A stretch of 64,000 nt of DNA from JBDNJM01 sp041687755. Lineage in GTDB: Bacteria; Planctomycetota; UBA1135; GCA-002686595. The notes under the pieces were generated by a model that made no database searches, had not been told where the DNA came from, and saw only the letters and a list, made by a program, of their open reading frames with translations. The stretch covers positions 182,357 through 246,356 of the forward strand of contig JBDNJM010000023.1 of the NCBI GenBank assembly GCA_041687755.1, read 5' to 3'. Positions 48,628 to 57,862 of the stretch are shown piece by piece (the first letter of the stretch is position 1; each line of letters starts with the position of its first letter). Position numbers and translations under genes: made by a program.

Positions 48628-51555
48628 ATGGCCAACCACGATTCGATTCTCGAGCTGCTGGACGAGGCGCCGTTTGTGGCGCGGCTCGCCCAAGGGCTGT
48701 GTCGCTCTGGGGCGGAGGCCGACGACCTGGTGCAGGACACCTGGATCGAGGCTCTGCGGCGGCCGCCTGCGCACCTGGGGTCGCCGCGCGGGTTCCTAGC
48801 GACGGTCGTGCGGCGGCAGTGGCTGCGGCGCAGCCGGGGGGAGGCCCGCCGCAGCGTGCGCGAGCGTGCGTCGGCGCGCGCGGAGGTTGTGGGGCCGGCC
48901 GAGGCGGACTTGGAGCGGCTCGAGCTCCAGGCGCGACTGCTCGAGGCGGTGCGCGAGCTGCCGGTGAGCCAGGCGCGCGTGGTGGCGCTGCACTACTACG
49001 AACAGCTCGACACGGGGCAGATCGCGCGGCGCTTGGGGATCCCTGCGTCGACGGTGCGCTCGCGGCTCGCGCGGGCCGTGGAGACTCTGCGCGAGCGGAT
49101 GGACGCGGACACGCCCGGGGGGCGCGAGCGCTGGATGGCGGCGCTCGCTCCGGTGGGCGGCATTTCGATGGCAACCAAGGGCGCGCTGGGCGCCAGTTTG
49201 ACGATGAAGAAGTGGATCTTGGGCGTGGGAATCGTGCTGCTCAGCGTGCTGGGCGTGAAGTTGGCGACCGACGGTGCGGTGCCAGGTGAGCAGGCTCCGG
49301 TCGGATCGGTGGCGATGCAGTCGCTCGCGTTGGAGGACGAGTCGGGGGTTCCGATTGAAGTGCCGGTGGCGGTCGCTGCAGAACAGCGGACGGCAGTCGC
49401 CGGTCGCGAAGACTTGCCTGCGATCGCGCCTTCGGAGGCCGCGGAGCTCGACGTACGCGCGTTTTGGAGCGACGGTGAGCCGGCCGTCGGGGTTCGGGTC
49501 GTGCTGGGCTTTCGGGAGTCGGAGGTCTCTCGCCAGGGCGGCCAGGTCCGGGTGGTCGAGGGCGACGGAGTCGCGCGCTTTCGAGGGCTGCCGGCCGGGT
49601 CGAGTCGGGTCATGTCGGATCGCAGCCGACAAGTCCAATTTGTGGAGCTCGTCGTGGGGGAGCGCGGCGAACTCGACTTCATGCTCCGGGCCGGCGAGAC
49701 CCTGCGCGGCCGCGTGCTGGACGCCGAGGGCCGTGCAGTTGCCGGCGCTCAGATCTTCGGTCGGCCGGCGCTGGAGTCCGGCTCCGGCGGGCGCCAGCTC
49801 AGCCGCGCCGACGCCGGTGGTGAGTTCACGGTGCGGGACCTCGGAGAGACGGCCGTGGTGTTCGCGCGCGCGGAGGGGTACATGGGCTCCTTGGAGATCG
49901 AGTTGGAGGAGCTCGGGCGGGGTGTGGACGGCGCGATGCACGCCGAGCTTGAGGTCTGGAGCGGTGGAGTGGCCTTCGGGGGGCGCGTCGTGGATCCTGC
50001 CGGCCGGCCCGTGGCCGAGGCGCGGGTGCTGCTGAACGAGGCCGACGGCTACGGCTTCGAGGACGGATCGGGGCGCGGCCTCCGGATGGCGGCTCCGGTC
50101 GAAATAGTGACCGACGCGGACGGGCGCTTCTCGCTGCTAGGAGGCGTGCGCCCGGGGTCTGCGGTCCTCGGCGTTCAGGCGCCCGGGTGGCCGGCGCTGC
50201 GGCGGACGGTGGAGGTCGATAGGAGCGCGGACATCGACCTGGAGCTGCGGCTGCAGGCGGGTGCGAGCCTCGTCGGGCACGTCGTGGACGCGAGCGGTGC
50301 GCCGCTCGTAGGCGTGCAAATCAAGGCGGGGGCTCCGGACCGGCAGGAGGGCTTTGCGCCGGGACCCGAAGAGCTCTCAGCGGTGACGGATGGCGACGGG
50401 CTGTATCGAATTGATGGTCTGTCGCCGGGCCCCTGCACGCTGGAAACGCGCGGCCCCAGCGCCGCCGCGGGCTCCGTGCGCGCTGAGTTCACGCTCGAGC
50501 CCGGATTGCAGGTTCGGGACCTGCAAATCGATCCGCGGCCCTGGATTCGCGGCACGGTGCTCGCGTCGACCGGGCTGCCGCGCGTCGGGATCTCCGTGCA
50601 GGCGCGGGGCTCCTCTGGCGACAGCTGGAGGGCGCGCGTCGACGATGCGGGCGCGTTTCTGTTCGCGAGCCTCCAGTCCGAGACCTACACGCTGAAGATC
50701 ATCGACGGCGTTCGCGCGGACCTGCCGCTGGCGACGCGAACCGACGTGCGACCCTCGGACGCGTTCGTGGACTTCGTGCTTGATGACTCGCAGAGCGACG
50801 CGTCGATCTCGGGCCGCATCGACGCGGCGACGCGCGACCGGTTCCCCGGACTGGAGCTGCGTGTGCAGCACGCGGACACGTGGTACTCCGAGTCGGTGCC
50901 CTTCGATGGCAACGGGGGGGCGTTCGAGCTCGACGGCCTCGTCGCGGGGACCTTCCACGTGTGGCTGGAAGCCGGAGACCTGCGGCTGCTGAGTCTGCCG
51001 GGCCAGGTCCTGGCCGATGGACAGCGCCTGGATCTTGGAGCTTTGGCGGCGCCGCCCTCCGGTCGCGTCACTCTGCGCTTCGACGTCGAGCGCGCCGACT
51101 CCTACCACCTGCGTCTCGTGCGCGCTGACGAGTCGTACTCGGATCTGGAGTGGCACGAGAGCGAGGCGCGCTCCGGCGAACTGGATCCCGGTACCTATCG
51201 ACTCGAGGGGTTCTGGGAGGGGCGACTGGTGCCCGAAGCGGAAGTGCGGGTGGAGCCCGGCCGCGAGACTGTGATGGACCTCGAGCTGCCGGTGGGGTTC
51301 GAGGTGCGACTCGTCGGCCAGCCGGGGCTCGCGGGCGAGGGCCTGTACGAGGTGCGGGTACTGGACAGTGCGGGAGCGACCGTCCGCTCCTCCTCGGTCA
51401 AGGCGAGCGAGGCCGGCGAACTCGAGTGGTCCCTGACGCTCGGGACGGGCCAGTACGAGTGGGTCGTGTCGCGTGCGGGGTCGCAGGTGAGCGGGCTGTT
51501 CGAGGCGGGCCCCGAGTCGGAGCAGGGTCCGACCGTGGTGCGGCTCGGGGGCTGA
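48628..51555 (+). CDS. ECF sigma factor fused through a TM to a beta-domain array (copy 3)
   Basis: 975 residues from ATG 48628; the frame is open far upstream but that part overlaps the relic and the divergent gene. Sigma2 lies at about 7-70 (LLDEAPFVARLAQGLC, EADDLVQDTWIEAL) and sigma4 at about 108-165 (LPVSQARVVALHYYEQLDTGQIARRLGIPASTVRSRL, read as sigma4 helices). The linker GGRERWMAALAP precedes Met193-Lys-Lys and a membrane segment at about 196-214. After a variable tether the array starts with ELDVRAFWSDGEPAVG (about 275), and domain starts recur near 358, 451, 548, 641 and 727 (for example GRVLDAEGRAVAGAQI, GRVVDPAGRPVAEARV), a spacing of about 93 residues. No Shine-Dalgarno before ATG. 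First of four tandem copies. Confidence 0.82.
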   Translation: MANHDSILELLDEAPFVARLAQGLCRSGAEADDLVQDTWIEALRRPPAHLGSPRGFLATVVRRQWLRRSRGEARRSVRERASARAEVVGPAEADLERLELQARLLEAVRELPVSQARVVALHYYEQLDTGQIARRLGIPASTVRSRLARAVETLRERMDADTPGGRERWMAALAPVGGISMATKGALGASLTMKKWILGVGIVLLSVLGVKLATDGAVPGEQAPVGSVAMQSLALEDESGVPIEVPVAVAAEQRTAVAGREDLPAIAPSEAAELDVRAFWSDGEPAVGVRVVLGFRESEVSRQGGQVRVVEGDGVARFRGLPAGSSRVMSDRSRQVQFVELVVGERGELDFMLRAGETLRGRVLDAEGRAVAGAQIFGRPALESGSGGRQLSRADAGGEFTVRDLGETAVVFARAEGYMGSLEIELEELGRGVDGAMHAELEVWSGGVAFGGRVVDPAGRPVAEARVLLNEADGYGFEDGSGRGLRMAAPVEIVTDADGRFSLLGGVRPGSAVLGVQAPGWPALRRTVEVDRSADIDLELRLQAGASLVGHVVDASGAPLVGVQIKAGAPDRQEGFAPGPEELSAVTDGDGLYRIDGLSPGPCTLETRGPSAAAGSVRAEFTLEPGLQVRDLQIDPRPWIRGTVLASTGLPRVGISVQARGSSGDSWRARVDDAGAFLFASLQSETYTLKIIDGVRADLPLATRTDVRPSDAFVDFVLDDSQSDASISGRIDAATRDRFPGLELRVQHADTWYSESVPFDGNGGAFELDGLVAGTFHVWLEAGDLRLLSLPGQVLADGQRLDLGALAAPPSGRVTLRFDVERADSYHLRLVRADESYSDLEWHESEARSGELDPGTYRLEGFWEGRLVPEAEVRVEPGRETVMDLELPVGFEVRLVGQPGLAGEGLYEVRVLDSAGATVRSSSVKASEAGELEWSLTLGTGQYEWVVSRAGSQVSGLFEAGPESEQGPTVVRLGG

Positions 51556-51582
51556 GGGGAGCACGGGTGGAGCAGGCGCTGG

Positions 51583-51600
51583 GGGGTCTCCCCCCCCCCT
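51583..51600. terminator. Possible hairpin after copy 3
   Basis: A G6 run (51581-51586), three bases and a C10-plus run can pair into a short all-GC hairpin about 25 bases after the copy 3 stop. There is no T-tract on the plus strand, so intrinsic termination is uncertain; it could equally be a simple homopolymer region. Confidence 0.25.
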
Positions 51601-51755
51601 CCTCCGGGTCAGGCTGCAGGCCTAGGGGCGGGCCGCAGGCCGTCCGAGGTTTTCCCATCGGCACTGGGAACGTTCCGGTTCGAGCGGTGGTTCTAGGATG
51701 TCTGCGCTAGAGCGCGACGACCGAACCATGAGCCACTCCCCCGATCGAACCGCTG

Positions 51756-54692
51756 TTGCCGGAGCTGCTGAACGAGGCTCCATTCGTCTCCCGTCTTTCC
51801 GAGGCGCTCTGCGGCTCCTCCGCGGACGCTGACGATTTAGCCCAAGAGACCTGGCTGGCGGCCCTTAGGAAGCCGCCTCGCGAGGGCTCCTCTCCGCGTG
51901 GATTCCTGGGCACCGTTCTGCGCCATCGCAGGGCGAACCGAGCCCGCGCGGACGCTCGGCGGGCCGAGCGCGAAGCGTGGGCGGCCCGGCCTGAGTCTCA
52001 ATCCGGCGGCCAGAGCCAGGTCGATCGGCTCGAGCTGCAAATGCTGTTGCTTGAGACCGTGCACGGCCTACCGGAGGCGCAGCGCGAGGTTGTCCTGCTG
52101 CGCTTCTACGAGGGGCTCCCGCCGCGGGAGATTGCGGCGCGGCTGGGGGTGGCGGACCCCACCGTGCGCTCGCGGCTGAGTCGGGCGGTGGACGAACTGC
52201 GGGACCGGCTCGACGCGCGGACGCCCGGGGGGCGCGAGCGCTGGTTGGCGAGTTTGCTTCCGTTGATCGCGCCTCCTGTATCCCTTCGCTCGGAGGCCGC
52301 GCGCCTGCTCTCGATCAAGTCAGTGCTTGCCTGCGGGTTAGTGGTCCTCTCGTTGGTGTTCGGGGGCTGGCTGCTTCGCGGCCTGGGTGCGGGGGGAGTC
52401 GGGACTGGACCGGACCTAGGACGGCCGGATCCTGCAGCGCCGGGAGCTAGCAGTGCTCCGGTGGTGATCGCCCTGGCCGAGCCCCAGGAGGGTGCAGCGC
52501 GGGCCGCCGTGAGTTCTGGCGCGCTGGAGGCGCCGGTCGGCCCCGGGCCGCGGCTCGTCGTGCGAGCCACCTGGAGCGACGGCGAGCCGGCCGTGGGCGC
52601 GAGCATCCGGATCGCCCAGAACGATGAGCCTACCGGGACGAGGCATTTGTTCGATGAGGCCGTCAACGACGCGGGTCTCGCGGTCTTCTCGACCTTGAAG
52701 CCGGGGAACGCCCGGCTGACCTCCGATCGCGGGAACTTGATGATGCCCGTCCGTGTTCCGGCCGTGGGGGATGCGACCGTTGACTACGTGTTCGAGCCGG
52801 GCGTTCAAGTCTCGGTAACCGTGGTCGGCCCGAGCGGGAGCCCTATCGCTGGTGCTGAAGTCTGGCTCAGCAGCCTGTCGGACCACGATGGAGCAGCCGT
52901 GCTCGCTGGAACCTGTTCCGACTCGGGCGAGTTCATTCTGCGCTCGTGCGGACCGTCCTCTCGGGTGTTCGCTGCAGCGCCGGGCCTCGCGCCGTCGTTG
53001 GCGATCTTCACGAACAATATGGATGGAGCGGGCTCAGGGGAAGCGACGGGCACGTTCGTGCTGCGAGAAGCGGCGTTCCAACTCCGCGGTCAAGTGTTGA
53101 ACCCAGGCGGCGAGCCCGTCGTTGGTGCGGCGGTTTGGATTAATCCCTGGGGGTCCGAGCCGAACACGGATCCGCGCTGGGATGCCCCGCCGGCGATGCG
53201 GATCACCACGGACAGGAGCGGCGAGTTCCAGCTGCGGACAGGTCTGCCGCGCTTCGATGTGCGAGTTCAGGTCCTCGCCCAAGGCTACCCTGCCTTTGAG
53301 GCGCGTAGGTCTCCGCCCGAGGACGGGACGATGACCCTGGATGTCCGCTTAGAGCCGGGCTGCCGCCTGCGCGGCGTCGTGCGCGGACCCGAGGGCACTG
53401 TGGTGGAGGGCGCCGTCATTCAGCTCGTGAAGAGTCCGAGTCCGGCGTGGTCCGGAACGCAGCTGGCAGCACCTTGGACTCGGACCGGTGCCGACGGCAA
53501 GTACGAGTTGAACGCTCTGCCCGCCGGGCCGCACGAGGTACAGGCGGCGATGAGGGGAGAGCGTCACTTTGAAGCCAAGGTGAGCGTGGAACTTCGCCCG
53601 AGTGTTGAGGCAGAGGTGGACTTCGAGCTCTCACCGGGCCGCAGCATCGCGGGTTCGGTTCACGATCCGAGCGGTGAGCCACTCGCTGGATGGCGGGTCG
53701 AGGCCCGCTCCGAAGACTTTTTTTACAGCTCTCCCTTGCGAACAGCGCGCACCAACGAACAAGGAGAGTTCTCGCTCAACAGCCTGGGCCTCGATTCGTA
53801 CTCGGTCGAGGTGTTTGCCGTTGGTGACAATTTCAATGTCCTAGCCTTCGCCCGGGGCCAGCGAGTCGGGCGGAGAGGCTTGCAGCTCGTCATCGATCCA
53901 GAGGTCTCCGCGGACGCCTTCGTAACCGGTGCGCCGGGCGAAGCCGTGCTCGAGGACGGCTCGACTTGGGGCTTCTTTCTCAATTTTCCGGGTAGTCCGC
54001 GGCCGCTGATGGCTGAAATCGATGCCGAGGTCGGTACGTTTCGCTGCGGTCCCGTGGTGCCGGGGATGTACGTTGGCGAGCTCTGGGCTGGAGGGCAGTT
54101 GCTGCGGCTCTTCGACTCGCTCGTCGTGGAACCCGGGCAGGTGTTGGAGCTGGGGGAGATCGAGGTTCCGGCCCGTGCTTCCCTGACGCTGAATTTTGCC
54201 GAGAAGGCTCCGGAAAAAACTCACCTGCAGCTTGAGCACGAGAACGGTCGAGCGATCGCGAAGCTCCAATTCGACGGGGCTAGCGCTCGTGCGACGCACC
54301 TCCTGCCTGGACGTTACGACGTTCGGGGGGAGTGGCCGTCCATGAAGATGTCGGCTTGGCAGTTCACGCTCTCGCCGGGCGAGGATCGGGTCGCGGAGAT
54401 CGGGCTGATTCCGTCGCACACCGTCGCCGTTCGCTTCGAAGGAACGCCGGATCCAGCCCGTGACCATCCGCTGAGCCTGTTCGATGAAGCCGACAACTTG
54501 GTCGCAGACCTGAAGGCGCGACTCTTCACGAACTCGGGTACCGAATTGGGCGAATCTACGTTCCTTCTCAACCTTAGTGCGGGACGCTACACCGTCTGCC
54601 CGACCGGGGAGCCGGGCACGGAACTGGGCAGTCTCGAGGTTCGCGGCCGGGTCGCCCTCGACGATCCGATCGTGATCGTCCTGCCGGACTGA
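51756..54692 (+). CDS. ECF sigma factor fused through a TM to a beta-domain array (copy 4), start region disrupted
   Basis: 978 residues as an open frame from TTG 51756 (LPELLNEAPFVSRL). An ATG at 51728 is out of frame by one base; removing one C from the C5 run at 51738-51742 would join MSHSP to IEPLLPELLNEAPF, matching the starts of copies 5 and 6. So either TTG is used or the gene has a one-base insertion. Sigma2 covers about 1-65, sigma4 about 97-150 (EVVLLRFYEGLPPREIAARLG), the linker is GGRERWLASLLP, and the membrane segment is at about 190-209; it lacks the internal Met-Lys-Lys. Array starts are near 351, 442, 537 and 630 (VTVVGPSGSPIAGAEV, GQVLNPGGEPVVGAAV, GSVHDPSGEPLAGWRV). The array DNA looks less GC-rich than copies 3 and 5. 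Confidence 0.75.
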   Translation: MPELLNEAPFVSRLSEALCGSSADADDLAQETWLAALRKPPREGSSPRGFLGTVLRHRRANRARADARRAEREAWAARPESQSGGQSQVDRLELQMLLLETVHGLPEAQREVVLLRFYEGLPPREIAARLGVADPTVRSRLSRAVDELRDRLDARTPGGRERWLASLLPLIAPPVSLRSEAARLLSIKSVLACGLVVLSLVFGGWLLRGLGAGGVGTGPDLGRPDPAAPGASSAPVVIALAEPQEGAARAAVSSGALEAPVGPGPRLVVRATWSDGEPAVGASIRIAQNDEPTGTRHLFDEAVNDAGLAVFSTLKPGNARLTSDRGNLMMPVRVPAVGDATVDYVFEPGVQVSVTVVGPSGSPIAGAEVWLSSLSDHDGAAVLAGTCSDSGEFILRSCGPSSRVFAAAPGLAPSLAIFTNNMDGAGSGEATGTFVLREAAFQLRGQVLNPGGEPVVGAAVWINPWGSEPNTDPRWDAPPAMRITTDRSGEFQLRTGLPRFDVRVQVLAQGYPAFEARRSPPEDGTMTLDVRLEPGCRLRGVVRGPEGTVVEGAVIQLVKSPSPAWSGTQLAAPWTRTGADGKYELNALPAGPHEVQAAMRGERHFEAKVSVELRPSVEAEVDFELSPGRSIAGSVHDPSGEPLAGWRVEARSEDFFYSSPLRTARTNEQGEFSLNSLGLDSYSVEVFAVGDNFNVLAFARGQRVGRRGLQLVIDPEVSADAFVTGAPGEAVLEDGSTWGFFLNFPGSPRPLMAEIDAEVGTFRCGPVVPGMYVGELWAGGQLLRLFDSLVVEPGQVLELGEIEVPARASLTLNFAEKAPEKTHLQLEHENGRAIAKLQFDGASARATHLLPGRYDVRGEWPSMKMSAWQFTLSPGEDRVAEIGLIPSHTVAVRFEGTPDPARDHPLSLFDEADNLVADLKARLFTNSGTELGESTFLLNLSAGRYTVCPTGEPGTELGSLEVRGRVALDDPIVIVLPD

Positions 54693-54795
54693 TCCGGACC
54701 TGGTGATGGTCTGTTGCCATAGATTTCTCTGATCGTCGTGACGGTCAGCGGATCGGCGGGTTTCCCTGGGCGAGTCGGCGTTTGCCGGCCAGCCC

Positions 54796-57756
54796 ATGGA
54801 ACCCCTTGATCCCGAAGCCCTACTGGCCACGCTGCTCGCGGAGGCGCCGTTCTTGACGCGGCTCGCGCGGGCGCTGTGCGGGGCCGGGCCAGATGCGGAC
54901 GAGGCGGTGCAGGAGACCTGGATGGTCGCGCTCGCGGCGCCGCCGCGGGAGCTGGGGTCGCCGCGGGGTTGGCTTGCCGCGACGTTGCGGGGGCGGATCG
55001 CGAATCGGGCGCGGGGGGCAGAGCGGCGGCGGGGGCGTGAGCGGGCGGTGGCGAGGGCCGAGGCGCAGGTCGGGGCGGACTCCGACCTGGAGCGGATCGA
55101 GCTGCAGGAGCAGCTGCTGCGGAGCCTGCGGGCTCTGCCGAAGGGGCAGCGGGAGGTGTTGGTGCTGCGCTTCTACGAGGAGTGCGGGACGGCGGAGATC
55201 GCGCGGCGACTTGGGCTCGGGGAGTCGGGAGTGCGCATGCGGCTGGCGCGCGGGCTCGAGGGCCTGCGCGAGCGGTTGGACAAGAACACGGCCGGCGGAA
55301 GGCAGCGTTGGATGGCAGCGCTGGTGCCGGCTGCGAGGCTCGCGCCCGCGGGGCGTGACGTGGTGGCTGGAGCGATTGTCATGAACAAGTTGTCGACTGG
55401 AGCGGGCGTGGTGTTGGCGCTGTTGTTCGCCGCCGGGGCGGTGCGCCTTTGGCCGCGCGCCGCGGAGCCGGAGCTCGTGTCGCAGGGAGGGGCGGCACTC
55501 GTGACGCTGGAGTCTCCTGACGAACCGGTTGGGACGGACGAGACGCGGGCCGCGGAGGTGGAGGACGCGCCGGATCGGGTCGGAGTTGAACCGGTTGCTG
55601 CGGGGAAGGAGACTGCGGCGGAACTGGATGTGCGCGCGCTATGGAGCGACGGCACGCCGGCGGTCGGGGCGACGATCGGGCTGTGGGTACGAGATGCACA
55701 AGCTTCGCGGAAGTGGCGGCTGCACAGCGAGGTCGAGGCCGACGGGCGAGCCCGGTTCCGCGAGTTGCCTGAGGGCTTGGCACGTATCGCTTCCGATCGA
55801 TCTGGGCAGGGCCTGGAGGCGCCGCTGGTGCAGGGCGAGCGCCGGGAGGTGGAGTTCCGGTTCGGCGAGGGGGAGGTCGTGCGCGGCCGCGTGGTGGACG
55901 AAGACGGGCGCGGCGTGGCGGACGCCGAGGTGTGGGTGCGGCCCTCGCGGACGCGCTTCTCGTTCAGTGTGGTGAACGGGCACAGCGATGCGGGAGGGCG
56001 GTTCGTTCTAAGGGACCTGGGGAGCTCGGCGGCCATGGCGGCGCGAGCGGAGGGGCATCGACCTTCGCTGGAGTTCGAGGTGGAGAGCCTCGTGCGGGGC
56101 GCGGACGGCGCGCTCGAGCTGGAGCTCGAGGTGGGCGGTCCGGGAGCGCGCCTAGGTGGGCGCGTGACAGATCCTCAGGGGCTCCCGGTGGCAGGGGCGC
56201 AGGTGCTGATGGGGCCGCGTGGGGCGCAGGTGCTCAGGGACCCGAACGGGAGGCCGGCCAGCTGGGCATCGGCCCCTTGGGTGCACAGCGACGACGACGG
56301 GCGGTTCGAGTTGCCGCGCGATCTCCATTTCGGAGTCGTGCGGCTGCACGTGCTCGCGCCGGGGTGGCCGGAGTGGAGCGAGGTCGTGACGCTCAGCAGC
56401 CGGCAGCGCGTCGACGTGCAGGTGCGGCTGGAGCCGGGCGTAACGCTGAGCGGGCTCGTGTCGGATTTGGAGGGAGCCCCGGTGGTGGGCGCTATAGTCG
56501 AGTTTGCGAGACGTGCGTTCACGCATCGGCTCGACTATGACGTGCCGGCGCCCAACGCTCGTTCTGGCGACGCCGGGCGCTACGTGCTTCAGGGGCTCAC
56601 GGCCGGGAGCGGGAAACTTCTGGCGCGGGGACCTGTCGGGAGCCTCGGGCAGGCACTGGTCGCCATCGAGTTGGTGGCAGGGAGCAACAACCTGGATCTC
56701 CGGCTCGATCCGGAGCCGGCGATTCGGGGACGGGTGCTCGGCGCGGACGGGCGGCCGCAGGCGGGGCTGCAGGTGCACAGCTGGTCGCAGGGCGAGGAGG
56801 ACCAGTGGGAGATCGCAATGACGGGCCCGGACGGGGAGTTCATGTTGCCCAACTTGGGCGCAGGTCCGCATCGCCTGGCGGCCGTGCACCTGGACCTGTG
56901 GTCGAACGAGCTGGCGGTCCTCGACGATGTCGAGCCCGGTGGACCTGCCGTTGAACTGAGGATTCTGGCCGAGAACCTCGCGACGGCTTGGATCGAAGGG
57001 ACAGTCGATGTCGCCCTTTCCGAGCGCTATCCGGGGCTGCGGGTGCTTGTGCAGGAGCGTGGATCCAACACGAGCTACTACGTGGACACGGCGGAGGGCC
57101 CCGGGGCGTTCGAGTACGGGCCGCTGAGCCCGGGTGACTATGACGTGCGCGTCGAGACGGCGGGGCGGTGGCTGATGTTGGTTTCGGCGCAGGAGCTGCG
57201 TGACGGAGAGCGTCGGGATCTGGGGCTGCTCGTGGCCGAAGAGCCGGGCGAGGTCGTGCTGCGCTTCGACGCGGCGTGGCAGCCGTTCGTCGCGAGCCTG
57301 TGGTTGGAGCGGGCCGAGGGCTCGCGCGAGGACCTGCGGTGGGTGGACGGTGAGGCGCGGTCGGGGGAGGTCGCGCCGGGGGCGTACACGCTCAGGGGGT
57401 CTTGGCCGGGGCAGAGCGTGCCCCGGCTTGAGCTGAGGGTGTACCCGGGCGAGCGTCGCGTCCTCGACGTGGACCTGCGGGACACGCGGCCCGTGCAGCT
57501 GCGCCTGCAGTCGAAGGCGGAGATCGAGGATTCGCTGCAGATGCGGCTGTGGGACGCGCAGGGGCAGAAGATCAACGGGCTCGAAATCGCGGCGATGGAG
57601 CGCGAGGGACCCACGGAGCTGTTGCTGACGCTGGTCCTGGCGGAGGGGGCCTACGTGCTGTGGGTGGGGAGCGGGGAGGCGGCCGTGCGGGCGAGCTTCG
57701 AGGTTGGCCCCGTGGGGTCGGAGGCGGGGCCGCTGGTGCTGCAGCTCGTTCCCTGA
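54796..57756 (+). CDS. ECF sigma factor fused through a TM to a beta-domain array (copy 5)
   Basis: 986 residues from ATG 54796 (MEPLDPEALLATLLAEAPF). Sigma2 at about 10-75 (DADEAVQETWMVAL), sigma4 at about 112-168 (QREVLVLRFYEECGTAEIARRLG), linker GGRQRWMAALVP, Met196-Asn-Lys, membrane segment at about 199-217. A Glu/Asp/Ala-rich tether leads to ELDVRALWSDGTPAVG (about 277). Domain starts near 364, 453, 551, 642 and 732 (GRVVDEDGRGVADAEV, GRVTDPQGLPVAGAQV, GRVLGADGRPQAGLQV) give the same roughly 93-residue period as copies 3 and 6. Predicted topology: sigma cytosolic, array extracytoplasmic. An AGATTTC element lies 75 bases upstream of the start, as before copy 6. Confidence 0.82.
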   Translation: MEPLDPEALLATLLAEAPFLTRLARALCGAGPDADEAVQETWMVALAAPPRELGSPRGWLAATLRGRIANRARGAERRRGRERAVARAEAQVGADSDLERIELQEQLLRSLRALPKGQREVLVLRFYEECGTAEIARRLGLGESGVRMRLARGLEGLRERLDKNTAGGRQRWMAALVPAARLAPAGRDVVAGAIVMNKLSTGAGVVLALLFAAGAVRLWPRAAEPELVSQGGAALVTLESPDEPVGTDETRAAEVEDAPDRVGVEPVAAGKETAAELDVRALWSDGTPAVGATIGLWVRDAQASRKWRLHSEVEADGRARFRELPEGLARIASDRSGQGLEAPLVQGERREVEFRFGEGEVVRGRVVDEDGRGVADAEVWVRPSRTRFSFSVVNGHSDAGGRFVLRDLGSSAAMAARAEGHRPSLEFEVESLVRGADGALELELEVGGPGARLGGRVTDPQGLPVAGAQVLMGPRGAQVLRDPNGRPASWASAPWVHSDDDGRFELPRDLHFGVVRLHVLAPGWPEWSEVVTLSSRQRVDVQVRLEPGVTLSGLVSDLEGAPVVGAIVEFARRAFTHRLDYDVPAPNARSGDAGRYVLQGLTAGSGKLLARGPVGSLGQALVAIELVAGSNNLDLRLDPEPAIRGRVLGADGRPQAGLQVHSWSQGEEDQWEIAMTGPDGEFMLPNLGAGPHRLAAVHLDLWSNELAVLDDVEPGGPAVELRILAENLATAWIEGTVDVALSERYPGLRVLVQERGSNTSYYVDTAEGPGAFEYGPLSPGDYDVRVETAGRWLMLVSAQELRDGERRDLGLLVAEEPGEVVLRFDAAWQPFVASLWLERAEGSREDLRWVDGEARSGEVAPGAYTLRGSWPGQSVPRLELRVYPGERRVLDVDLRDTRPVQLRLQSKAEIEDSLQMRLWDAQGQKINGLEIAAMEREGPTELLLTLVLAEGAYVLWVGSGEAAVRASFEVGPVGSEAGPLVLQLVP

Positions 57757-57862
57757 GGGTGCCGCCGGGGCGCCGCCCAGAGATTTCCTAGAGTCGGGTG
57801 GGACGCTCTGCGGCTGCGTGGCGGTCCCTTAGCGTTCCGGCCTTCGTCGGGACGTCCATCCC

